Shown here: positions 13,553 through 20,308 of the stretch, piece by piece | Position numbering within the stretch: the first letter of the stretch is position 1 | How the letters are laid out: every line of letters begins with the position of its first letter | Assembly: GCA_036394195.1 (NCBI GenBank) | Contig: DASWFO010000286.1 | Location: 1 to 42,422 of the forward strand | Length of the DNA: 42,422 nucleotides | Direction of reading: 5' to 3' | Origin: DATJPD01 sp036394195 | Lineage (GTDB): Bacteria > Pseudomonadota > Alphaproteobacteria > CACIAM-22H2 | Translations under genes and position numbers: made by a program | Notes under the pieces: generated by a model | What the model saw: the letters and a program-made list of their open reading frames with translations, nothing else | The model's database searches: none | Told to the model about the DNA's origin: nothing

Positions 13553-14257
13553 ATGAAGACCAGCGGCAAGCCGTTAATCGTGGTTGGTGCTGGCGATCAC
13601 GCCCGCGTACTGATCGACACGCTAGAAGACTGCGGGGCGCTCATTCATGGCATCGTCGATCAGGCTTTGCCGGCCGGTCACGAAGGACCGTTCGGCCATA
13701 AGGTCATCGGCAATGACGAGGCCCTGAACTCCCTGCCGAGAGAGTCGTTTGAGCTCGTGAACGGCCTTGGTTCTATCGACACAGCGAGCCTAGCGCGGCG
13801 CGCAGGCGCCTATGACCAGCTCGTCGCCAAGGGCTGGACCTTCGCGACCGTGGTTCACCCCCAGGCGTTCGTCTCAAAGTACGCCGAGATCGGACCGGGC
13901 GCACAGATCATGCCCCGCGCTGCTGTTTGTGCGCGCGCGACGATTGGCGAAAATTCCCTGATCAACACCAGCGCGATCATAGAGCACGACGTTAAGATCG
14001 CGCGGCATGTTGTGGTTTCGTCTGGGGCCGTGCTCGCTGGCGCCATCGAAGTCGGGGAACTAACGCATTTCGGATCGGCCGCATTTGCGAACGGCACGAT
14101 GATTCTCGGCGCGGTGGCCGTCCTTCAGTACGTCAAGATCGGCAAGGGCTGCCTGATTGGGATGGGTGCCATCGTTCTCCGCGACGTACCTGACGGAACC
14201 AAAGTGATCGGCAGATGGCCGCCGCCGCGAGAATTTAAAATCACAGATCGGCGTTGA
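13553..14257 (+). CDS. NeuD/PglD-like sugar O- or N-acyltransferase
   Basis: 234-residue enzyme of the NeuD/PglD type: an N-terminal Rossmann-like sugar-nucleotide part (KPLIVVGAGDHARVLIDTLED) and a C-terminal left-handed beta helix from about residue 105 (AEIGPGAQIMPRAAVCARATIGENSLINTSA..., catalytic-type His in IIEHDVKIARHVVVSSGAV). Such enzymes acetylate sugars of capsule, O-antigen or glycosylated flagella. The ribosome site is excellent (AGGAGG). It stands alone on the plus strand between fibre and lysis genes that run the other way, the arrangement of a phage moron gene. A role in changing the host surface is an inference. Confidence 0.82.
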   Translation: MKTSGKPLIVVGAGDHARVLIDTLEDCGALIHGIVDQALPAGHEGPFGHKVIGNDEALNSLPRESFELVNGLGSIDTASLARRAGAYDQLVAKGWTFATVVHPQAFVSKYAEIGPGAQIMPRAAVCARATIGENSLINTSAIIEHDVKIARHVVVSSGAVLAGAIEVGELTHFGSAAFANGTMILGAVAVLQYVKIGKGCLIGMGAIVLRDVPDGTKVIGRWPPPREFKITDRR

Positions 14258-14296
14258 CGTTTGTCACGAGTCCGCTGGTTATCGCTGCGCATCGCA

Positions 14297-15385
14297 TCAT
14301 GCCCACCATTCGACGATGACAATTCCGGGAGCGCCGGCATTGCCGGCGTTGGAGCTGCCCCAGTTTCCTCCGCCACCCGAGCCGTAGCCCACGCCAACCG
14401 TCCCGCGACCGCCGGACTGATCGTCGCCGCCGATCCCGCCACTCCCCAAGCCAAGCGGCGTGTTGGCGCCGTTGGGCGCGATGTGGTTTGCAAAGATGGA
14501 CTGGATTTCGCCGGACTGCGGCGACGCACCTGTAATCAGCAGGTCGCCGGCCGCGCCGGTCGCCGTGCCGCCCAGCGGCGGCGTCGGAAACGTCGCATCA
14601 TTTCCGGTCCCGCCGCCAACGCCGCCCGTCGCTTGAACGGTCGTGATCGCGCCACCCGAGAACGACGATGTTCCGCCATTCCCGCCCGCCGTTGGCGCCG
14701 ATGTGCCGGCCGTCCCCGCAGCTCCGGTCGTCACCGTGTAGCCCGTGCCGCTGGCGAGAGTCTGCGTAGACACGGCCACGGCACCGGAGGCGCCACCCTG
14801 CGATGAGCGAACGGCGCTAGAACCGATGCCGCCGGAGCCGCCGCCGGCCCCAACCACGGTGATCTTATGCGGGACTGAAGCCGTCGCGGTGAACGTGCCA
14901 GATGCCGTGAAGACTTGGCGGTTGTATGTTCCGACGTTGGATACCGGCCGGTCGATGACCATATCCGTGCCGTCATATCGCACGACGACGAACATGCCGC
15001 TTTTGATGTCGCCCGCCGCGATAGCGGTTTTGCCCGCAGTCGTGAACCTCTTCAGATTCTTGGCGCCAAGACCGTTGATGTTGATGTCGTCGCTGCCCGC
15101 GGAATCCTGGTGCGCCTTGAAGCAGAACGCCTCGCCGCCGACGTAGGCCGTCGGATAGGTCGTGTTGACGGGCGTATAGATGTAGTGGCCCGACGCTCCG
15201 GTGGTCGTGACCGTCCCGTTGATGCGATTCCAGAACCGCTTCACCGTCGCCATGATGCCGCGCCAGATCGGCTCGGCCTGGCTCGGCACCGTTCCGCTCG
15301 GCGCCCCGTCGGGGGCCGGCTGCGTGTTTGACGCGTCGGTCTCCGACCACTTGTTCGTTGTCGTATCGTCCAATTCGACTGCCAT
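14297..15385 (-). CDS. Phage tail fibre with glycine-rich tip domain
   Basis: 362 residues. The N-terminal part (about 1-165) has DDTTTNKWSETDASN, PIWRGIMATVKRFWNRING and a strand-rich section that resembles fibre proteins built around phage-wide short repeats. The part from about 175 is a glycine-rich domain: FTASGTFTATASVPHKITVVGAGGGSGG, many GG and SGG turns, ending GNAGAPGIVIVEWWA. That ending is the common signature of glycine-rich tail-fibre tips, which act as receptor-binding domains. It converges with the acyltransferase (39 bp gap). The exact attachment site on a particle cannot be told because no tail genes are here. Confidence 0.82.
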   Translation of the reverse strand: MAVELDDTTTNKWSETDASNTQPAPDGAPSGTVPSQAEPIWRGIMATVKRFWNRINGTVTTTGASGHYIYTPVNTTYPTAYVGGEAFCFKAHQDSAGSDDININGLGAKNLKRFTTAGKTAIAAGDIKSGMFVVVRYDGTDMVIDRPVSNVGTYNRQVFTASGTFTATASVPHKITVVGAGGGSGGIGSSAVRSSQGGASGAVAVSTQTLASGTGYTVTTGAAGTAGTSAPTAGGNGGTSSFSGGAITTVQATGGVGGGTGNDATFPTPPLGGTATGAAGDLLITGASPQSGEIQSIFANHIAPNGANTPLGLGSGGIGGDDQSGGRGTVGVGYGSGGGGNWGSSNAGNAGAPGIVIVEWWA

Positions 15386-15532
15386 ATGTCTTGGTCCTTC
15401 ACATGTGGACGAGGCCGGTGCTTTGGCGCGAAAGCCCGGGTCGTTGAGGCGCCCTTTTTGAGGGAGTGAGCCGATGCGGCTATGTGATGCCCGTCTTGCG
15501 GGCTATCGGCCGGCCTGGTTGCGCACGAGCGC

Positions 15533-16318
15533 TCACAGGAACGGGAGAAGGCCACCGATGCCGGCGCCGCCGAGCGCGCCGAAGCCCGAGCCGATTCCGA
15601 GCGACGGGCCGAGCATCCCGCCGAGGAGACCACCGCCCACAGCCCCGGAAAGCGCGTTCCCGGTCGGATTGGTAAAATACGGCTGCTGCACCGTGGTCGT
15701 GCCGCCGTAATTGCCGCCGACCAGGGCGGCGTAGTTGTTGAGCTGCTGATACGGCAGTTGCTGCTGGTAGTTCCAACGGGCGACAGCGTCGTTGATCTGC
15801 TGCTGCTGCTGATTTTGCAATTGCGCACCGGCGTCGGAGATGGCGCCGATGTTCTGGTACTGCAGGCCTTGAGTCTGCGGCGCCAGGCCGGCCGCCTTGA
15901 GCTGGTTGTTGCGTTCGGCCTCGTACATCTGTGCCGCGATGTTGCCGAGAGCGTCCGTCGCCCCCATCGACACGGCGCGGGCGGTCCCAGGGTTGTTCAT
16001 GGAGTTGCCCTGGTTGAACTGCGATTCGAGCCCTGGAACGACCTGCGACAGCACGTTCTGCTGGAGGTCGCTGAAAAACGGATTGAACTGCGAGCCGCCG
16101 GGCAGGTAGGCGCCGGATGCGGTGTCCACGATCTGCTGTGCACTCGTGTTCGCAACCGACCCCGGACCGTTGAGGTTGCCGAGTCCGGTGCTCTGCTCGA
16201 GATTGATCGCCTGCAGCTGCGGGGCGGTGAGACCAGCGACCGTCGAGCCGGGATAGAAGCTGGGATTGTAATTGTGCTCGCGCTGTCTCAGTTTGCGTTT
16301 ACGTCCTGGACGCGCCAT
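15533..16318 (-). CDS. Phage virion protein resembling DNA-transfer/ejection proteins
   Basis: 261 residues from the ATG at 16318 (MARPGRKRKLRQREHNYNPS). The chain is rich in Gln, Asn and Ala: VVPGLESQFNQGN, ALGNIAAQMYEAERNNQLKAAGLAP, NQQQQQINDAVARWNYQQQLPY, then a Gly-rich hydrophobic tail (GALSGAVGGG-like, about 225-261). This order (small-residue anchor, long helices, Gly-rich end) is that of proteins annotated as DNA transfer protein in podovirus-type prophages. The 5' end overlaps the sigma factor gene by 31 bp, so the sigma factor and virion genes are co-transcribed. The assignment is by pattern only. Confidence 0.6.
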   Translation of the reverse strand: MARPGRKRKLRQREHNYNPSFYPGSTVAGLTAPQLQAINLEQSTGLGNLNGPGSVANTSAQQIVDTASGAYLPGGSQFNPFFSDLQQNVLSQVVPGLESQFNQGNSMNNPGTARAVSMGATDALGNIAAQMYEAERNNQLKAAGLAPQTQGLQYQNIGAISDAGAQLQNQQQQQINDAVARWNYQQQLPYQQLNNYAALVGGNYGGTTTVQQPYFTNPTGNALSGAVGGGLLGGMLGPSLGIGSGFGALGGAGIGGLLPFL

Positions 16319-16824
16319 GGCTTGCCCTTTCGTTGGTGCCGCGTTGCTGAGTCGATCTTCGCCGCGAGCGCCGCCCGCGCCCGACTGACCCGCGATTTCG
16401 CCGTGCCCTCGGCACATCCGAGGATGTCGGCGCAGTCCCGATAGGACAGCTCGTAGAGCTGCAGCTCGATCGCTTGGCGGAACCGCGGCTTCAGCGACCG
16501 GATGGCCGCGATCAGCCGCTTGTACTCGAGGGCGGGCTCCTGCGCCGGCGGCTGGACGCTGCCGGCGCCGATATAGCCGCGCATGATGTGGACCCGGTCG
16601 CGGCGGACCCTCTCGCGGTCCATGAACTCATGGCGCATGATCGTGCACAGCCAGGCCCGGAAGTTCGTGCCTTCGACGAACCGGGCCCGCGCCGCCCACG
16701 CCTTGAGCAGCGTCCCCTGGACCAGATCCTCGGCATCGGCCCGGTTGTGGGTGAGGTTCCGCGCGTATCCCGCGAGGACACGCGCAAACGGGCGATAAAG
16801 CTCCGTGAAGCGATCGCGCGTCAT
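16288..16824 (-). CDS. ECF-like sigma-70 family factor in phage cassette
   Basis: 178-residue sigma factor with region 2 (about 8-75: YRPFARVLAGYARNLTHNRADAEDLVQGTLLKAW, then FRAWLCTIMRHEFMDRERV) and region 4 (about 105-155: IRSLKPRFRQAIELQLYELSYRDCADILGCAEGTAKSRVSRARAAL). There is no regulatory extension, and region 4 is followed by a short basic tail. It overlaps the GcrA gene by ATGA and the virion gene by 31 bp. It likely directs RNA polymerase to late phage promoters, in place of a phage Q- or ogr-type activator (inference). No anti-sigma factor is adjacent. Confidence 0.85.
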   Translation of the reverse strand: MTRDRFTELYRPFARVLAGYARNLTHNRADAEDLVQGTLLKAWAARARFVEGTNFRAWLCTIMRHEFMDRERVRRDRVHIMRGYIGAGSVQPPAQEPALEYKRLIAAIRSLKPRFRQAIELQLYELSYRDCADILGCAEGTAKSRVSRARAALAAKIDSATRHQRKGKPWRVQDVNAN

Positions 16825-17294
16825 GGCGCCTTCGGCCGCGCGATCACGTAGGCCGTGGCGCAATGATCCGCGCAATAGGGCTTGCCCCGGACCGCGCGCC
16901 GGTCGCAGGACCGGAATTCCGCCTTTCGGGGATCGCCGATCGGCCAGGCACAGGTCGCCTTGCCCAAGCCGCGACCCGCGTAATCCTCGCGTTGGGCGCG
17001 GCGGACGGTCGCCCGCGGATTGAGCGGATCGCGGCCGAGGTCCGGTGCGGACGCGCCGTTCGACGGCGTCGGTCGCTTTACTTGAGAAGTCGCGGCCGCC
17101 CAGGGATGAGGCTTGAGAGAGCTGCGATGGGTGATGCGCTTGATCGGGCTCGGCCGCGGATCGAGCCGCAGCCGATGCACCTTGCCGACCACGGCGGACT
17201 TCGAGACCCCCAGCCGCCGGCCGATCTCCGCCGCGGTCCGTCCCTCGCGCCACATGCGCGAGAGGTCCGACATCTGCTCCGGCGACCAGCCCAT
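16821..17294 (-). CDS. Phage-borne GcrA-family regulator
   Basis: 157-residue homologue of GcrA, the alphaproteobacterial cell-cycle coactivator that binds sigma-70 RNA polymerase at m6A-methylated GANTC promoters. The DNA-binding end is MGWSPEQMSDLSRMWREGRTAAEIGRRLGVSKSAVVGKVHRLRL. The polymerase-binding end is CAWPIGDP (Cys115), then Cys130, Cys141 and a Cys/His pair in CADHC, as in the family. The start ATG at 17294 overlaps the stop of the upstream small gene; a GTG at 17303 is possible. It is linked by ATGA to the sigma factor, so the pair probably works as a transcription switch tied to host methylation state. Confidence 0.9.
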   Translation of the reverse strand: MGWSPEQMSDLSRMWREGRTAAEIGRRLGVSKSAVVGKVHRLRLDPRPSPIKRITHRSSLKPHPWAAATSQVKRPTPSNGASAPDLGRDPLNPRATVRRAQREDYAGRGLGKATCAWPIGDPRKAEFRSCDRRAVRGKPYCADHCATAYVIARPKAP

Positions 17295-17563
17295 CACGCC
17301 CACCCACGCCGGCGACGACGCTGTGAGCCGGGTGACTCCAAAAAAGCGGCGGGACGCCCGTCGAGAGCGCCCCGCCAGTCACCCGCACCGGGGAGGGGAC
17401 GCCGTGCGGCGGCGTCGGTGCGGAGCTCCAAACCGATGACATGGACGACAGCCATGGCCCCTGCCCTCCCCGTCCGTGAGCCCGCGCGGAGGGCGCGGCC
17501 CGGCGCCACCACCCCGAGAGGGGTCGTCCCGCCGCACCTGAAGATGATCGCCGACTCGTTCAT
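17294..17563 (-). CDS. 89-residue basic protein, first gene of the GcrA-sigma run
   Basis: From the ATG at 17563 (MNESAIIFRCGGTTPLGVVAPG...) to a TGA that overlaps the GcrA ATG (TGATG). The sequence is rich in Gly, Ala and Arg and ends with an Arg run; no family is recognised. Support comes from translational coupling and from its place directly behind the repressor-controlled promoter: TTGAAA, 16 bp, TACAGT end ten bases before the ATG. Composition alone is not convincing, and it could be a leader region instead. Confidence 0.4.
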   Translation of the reverse strand: MNESAIIFRCGGTTPLGVVAPGRALRAGSRTGRAGAMAVVHVIGLELRTDAAARRPLPGAGDWRGALDGRPAAFLESPGSQRRRRRGWA

Positions 17564-17620
17564 GTGTGTACGCACTGTACGCTAAAAAAGTACAGTTTCA
17601 ACGGAAAAAGAGTACACGCA
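17564..17620. promoter_or_regulatory. Divergent operator/promoter region of the phage repressor
   Basis: Four TGTAC half-sites: TGTACGC at 17567-17573 and 17576-17582 on the plus strand, and inverted copies GTACA at 17590-17594 and 17612-17616. A minus-strand promoter (TTGAAA/TACAGT) lies within them. The same half-site forms a perfect palindrome at 19096-19114, so this is the probable repressor-binding sequence. Confidence 0.6.
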
Positions 17621-17641
17621 AAATGCGAACGAATGCGTAAG

Positions 17642-18400
17642 ATGGGCGGGATGGAGCAGCCGTCCAAAGCCGCCAGGGATTTGAAGGCGTTACGCGAGCA
17701 GGCGGGGGTGTCCGTCCGCGAGGCGGCGAGGGAGCTCGACATCAGCCCGAGCGGCTACAAGCATTATGAGGACCGGTTCAAGGACGAATGGCTGCCGCTG
17801 ACGCTGATCAGCAAGCTGGTGCCGCTGTTCCAGCGCGGCGGCGTGGAGCCGGCGCGAACGCGGGCGCTGGCGGGCCTGATCGACGAGCCTTACGCGCCGG
17901 AGGCCGAGGCGCCGACGCTGCGCTCGAACGTCCGCGGATTCGCGCAGGCGCCGGCCGTCGGCTCGTGGGCGCGCGACCTGCCGGTGTACGGCACCGCGAT
18001 CGGCGGCCGCGAAGATCACGGCAATGTCCGGGGCGCCTTCGAATTCAACATGGGGGACGTCGTCGACTACATCCGGCGGCCGCCGCGACTCGACGGCGTC
18101 AAAGCGGCGTTTGCGGTCTTCGCGGTCGGCGAATCGATGGTGCCGCGGTTCCGGCCGGGTGCGCCCGTGATCGTGCACCCCGGCGTCCAGCCCGCGATCG
18201 GCGACGATGTCCTGGTCGAGCTCCGGCCGCTGCGCGACGGCGACCCCCACCCGGGCCTGTTGAAACGCCTGGTCTCGCGGAACGACCAGCGGCTGCGGCT
18301 CGAACAGTTCAATCCGCCGGACAACAACATCGTCGTCATGATGAAGCGCGTCCTGCGCGTGTACCGCGTGGTGCCGTACGAGGAGCTGTTCGCGTTCTAG
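17642..18400 (+). CDS. LexA/CI-type phage repressor (XRE + S24)
   Basis: 252 residues from the ATG at 17642; ATGs at 17633 and 17651 are alternatives and no start has a clear ribosome site. The N-terminal helix-turn-helix is DLKALREQAGVSVREAARELDISPSGYKHYEDRF. The C-terminal S24 domain has GESMVPRFRPG (Ser165) and LLKRLVSRN (Lys208), the serine-lysine pair needed for self-cleavage. At the usual cleavage region it reads VYGTAIGGRED, so the classical Ala-Gly bond is replaced by AIGG; it may cleave poorly or be de-repressed in another way. The operators at 17564-17620 and 19096-19114 fit autoregulation and control of the flanking genes. Confidence 0.87.
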   Translation: MGGMEQPSKAARDLKALREQAGVSVREAARELDISPSGYKHYEDRFKDEWLPLTLISKLVPLFQRGGVEPARTRALAGLIDEPYAPEAEAPTLRSNVRGFAQAPAVGSWARDLPVYGTAIGGREDHGNVRGAFEFNMGDVVDYIRRPPRLDGVKAAFAVFAVGESMVPRFRPGAPVIVHPGVQPAIGDDVLVELRPLRDGDPHPGLLKRLVSRNDQRLRLEQFNPPDNNIVVMMKRVLRVYRVVPYEELFAF

Positions 18401-18539
18401 CGCGGCAGCGGCGGCTCCGCGCGTCTCCCGACGGCGCCTGTGCGCATCGGTGACAGTTTGCGCAAGATGAGCCGCATCCGGAAAACTTGCGCGGGTTTGC
18501 GGTGCATCGCGCCACCCGCCCGCATTTGTTCGCCTTGTC

Positions 18540-18566
18540 ATGGCTTTATCAAAGCCATTTCTTTTT
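18540..18566 (+). terminator. Rho-independent terminator of the repressor gene
   Basis: ATGGCTTT/AAAGCCAT stem with an ATC loop and a following TTCTTTTT. It lies 140 bp past the repressor stop. The rest of the 18401-18747 gap has TTGCGCAA-type short palindromes near 18450-18500 and no gene I can support. Confidence 0.75.
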
Positions 18567-18747
18567 AGTCGTTTGTCTTAATTCACGTAATCCACCGGCA
18601 AACGTGCGGATCACTTCGTTTTTATTACGTTCCCCTGTCGATCCAGGTGTTAATTTTTCGGTCGGGCGGCAGAAGACCCGCCCCCGCGGTCGGGCGTCGC
18701 GGCCCGATCGCCAGGCGCCTCTGTCGAGAGTCAGGGGGAGAACCGCC

Positions 18748-19050
18748 ATGATCAGGCCGAACGACGGTCATCCGCTGCCGCGAACCGGTACGTTCCTGAT
18801 CTATGTCGACGACGACAGCCTCGAGCCTCAGTACCGGCGCGGAGCGGCACTGTATGTCGACAAACGCCAGCAGCCCCGGCCGGGCGACGCGGTGGTTCTC
18901 GTTGCCGGCGGCGGGCCGATCATCGCGGTCCTCGTCGAACGCTCGCCATCGGCGGTGCGAGTCCGGCAGCGCGGACTCACGGCGACCTTCGCCGCCGCCG
19001 CCGTCTCGGCCATCTATCGCGCGGCACCGCTGGTCGAGCTGCTGATGTAG
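18748..19050 (+). CDS. Stand-alone S24-like (LexA C-terminal) domain protein, catalytic Lys apparently lost
   Basis: 100 residues from the ATG at 18748, with GGGGGAG upstream. There is no DNA-binding domain. TFLIYVDDDSLEPQYRRGAALYVDKR aligns with the repressor's VFAVGESMVPRFRPGAPVIVHPG and keeps the serine (Ser24); PRPGDAVVLV matches AIGDDVLVEL. Where the repressor has LLKRLVSR this protein has VLVERSPS, so the lysine partner appears replaced by Glu. It therefore cannot cleave by the standard dyad, but could still dimerise with the repressor's C-terminal domain. A role as antirepressor or modulator is an inference. Confidence 0.65.
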   Translation: MIRPNDGHPLPRTGTFLIYVDDDSLEPQYRRGAALYVDKRQQPRPGDAVVLVAGGGPIIAVLVERSPSAVRVRQRGLTATFAAAAVSAIYRAAPLVELLM

Positions 19051-19087
19051 CGACTCGCCACGCCGTACGCATTTTACGAGACAATGC

Positions 19088-19116
19088 TTGACGTTTGTAC
19101 GCTTATTGCGTACATC
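19088..19116 (+). promoter_or_regulatory. Second repressor-type operator inside a promoter
   Basis: TTGACG (19088-19093), 17 bp, TACATC (19111-19116). Between and over them lies TGTACGC-TTATT-GCGTACA (19096-19114), a perfect palindrome built of the half-site seen at 17564-17620. The next ATG is six bases past the -10, so the transcript may be leaderless. Confidence 0.65.
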
Positions 19117-19122
19117 CGGCTC

Positions 19123-19446
19123 ATGCCGGCGTCCGCCCTCCCCCACCCCGACGTCATGCCCAGCCGGCAGCGCCGGCTCGAGGGCCTGCGCGCGGCGCTG
19201 GTCGAAACCCGGAAATCCTGGTGCTGGTGGTGGGGCAAGTTCTGGACGTTGCGGTGGGAGAACACCCTCCGCCGCCCGTCCTGGCGGGTCGAGGAAGAGA
19301 CGAGGGCCTGGCAGCGGATGCGCGAAGAGGTGGGGCGCTATGCGGCGATCAAGGCGCAGATCCGCGATATCGAGCGCTCGGACGCGCCGGCGGGGGCGCT
19401 GGAACCCCATCCCGGGCCCCCATGTCCGCGATATGGACGCGACTAG
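19123..19446 (+). CDS. Trp-rich small phage-type protein, unknown
   Basis: 107 residues from the ATG at 19123 (MPASALPHPD); an internal ATG at 19156 is possible, and neither has a ribosome site. The middle is striking: KSWCWWWGKFWTLRWENTLRR, followed by a charged helix EEETRAWQRMREEVGRYAAIKAQIRDIER. A Pro-rich end follows. No family is recognised. It is driven by a promoter overlapped by a repressor-type operator, so it should be induced with the phage cassette. The aromatic block followed by a helix could suit membrane or protein binding, but nothing shows which. Confidence 0.5.
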   Translation: MPASALPHPDVMPSRQRRLEGLRAALVETRKSWCWWWGKFWTLRWENTLRRPSWRVEEETRAWQRMREEVGRYAAIKAQIRDIERSDAPAGALEPHPGPPCPRYGRD

Positions 19447-19555
19447 CGAGCCCTGTATACTCCGCCGCCATAAGCCGGGGGCCAACCCGGCGGGAGCAAG
19501 CATCTGTCAGGAACGGGAAAACAGGGCAGCGTCCGCGGGCGCGATCGACTTAAGC

Positions 19556-20308
19556 ATGTCCGACTACATTCTGGAGACGGCGGGACTCACCAAGGAGTTC
19601 CGCGGGTTCGTCGCCGTGAACAATGTGAACCTGAAGGTTCGCCGTGGCACGATCCATGCGCTGATCGGCCCCAACGGCGCCGGCAAGACAACCTGCTTCA
19701 ATCTCCTCACCAAGTTCCTGACCCCGACCCGCGGCCGCATCGTCTACAAGGGCCGCGAAATCACCGGCGCCCGGCCGGCTGACATCGCCCGCCTGGGCCT
19801 CGTCCGCTCGTTCCAGATCTCGGCGGTCTTCCCGCACCTGTCCGTCCTGGAGAACGTGCGTATCGCCCTGCAGCGCAAGCGCGGCAGCTCGTTCGACTTC
19901 TGGCGCTCGGCACGGGCGCTGGATGCGCTGAACGACCGGGCGCTGGAGCTGATCGACGCCGTCGGGCTGTCGGAGTTCGCGTCCGCGACCGCCGTCGAGC
20001 TGCCCTATGGCCGCAAGCGCGCCCTCGAGATCGCCACCACCCTGGCGCTCGATCCCGAGATGATGCTGCTGGACGAGCCGACGGCAGGCATGGGCCACGA
20101 GGACGTCGACCGCATCGCGGCCCTCATCAAGAAGGTGGCGGCGAGCCGCACCGTGCTGATGGTCGAGCACAATCTCAGCGTCGTGTCGAACCTGTCCAAC
20201 ACCATCACCGTGCTGGCGCGCGGCGAAGTGCTGGCCGAGGGCGATTACGCCAGCGTGTCGCGCAATCCCGACGTCGTGCAGGCGTATCTCGGGTCCGGCC
20301 ATGCCTGA
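19556..20308 (+). CDS. livG: ABC transporter ATPase, LivG type
   Basis: 250-residue ATPase of the branched-chain amino acid (HAAT) import family. Walker A is GPNGAGKTTCFN, the signature is represented by LPYGRKRALEIATTLA, Walker B is MMLLDEPTAGMG, and the H-loop is VEHNLSVV. The LivG-type C-terminal end VLAEGDYASVSRNPDVVQAYLG is complete. The start is the ATG at 19556; the frame is open further upstream but there it crosses the phage cassette. It overlaps livF by 8 bp. A hairpin GCCGGG/CCCGGC at 19474-19491 lies in the leader after a TATACT box. With F, K, H and M it forms a five-gene importer; the true substrate is not shown. Confidence 0.93.
   Translation: MSDYILETAGLTKEFRGFVAVNNVNLKVRRGTIHALIGPNGAGKTTCFNLLTKFLTPTRGRIVYKGREITGARPADIARLGLVRSFQISAVFPHLSVLENVRIALQRKRGSSFDFWRSARALDALNDRALELIDAVGLSEFASATAVELPYGRKRALEIATTLALDPEMMLLDEPTAGMGHEDVDRIAALIKKVAASRTVLMVEHNLSVVSNLSNTITVLARGEVLAEGDYASVSRNPDVVQAYLGSGHA

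Larger units (their letters stand above)
12042..19446. mobile_element. Phage-derived cassette: regulators, fibre and lysis, no head genes
   Basis: Twelve genes of phage type, arranged around a repressor-controlled divergent region at 17564-17620. Present are a repressor, an S24-like partner, GcrA, a sigma factor, a virion protein, a tail fibre, holin-like proteins and an endolysin. Absent are terminase, portal, capsid, tail tube, replication genes and integrase, and I see no flanking direct repeat on the right. It could be a decayed prophage, a satellite that borrows capsids, or one locus of a split particle system. Confidence 0.7.

Noticed and set aside
16825..17442. N-terminal extension of the sigma factor to 17442
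   Set aside because: Overlaps the GcrA gene in another frame; the ATG at 16824 with ATGA coupling is better.
19440..19555. Possible third copy of the tRNA-Val attachment site at the right end of the phage block
   Set aside because: No match to the 20-bp core was found there, so the block cannot be bounded by these repeats.
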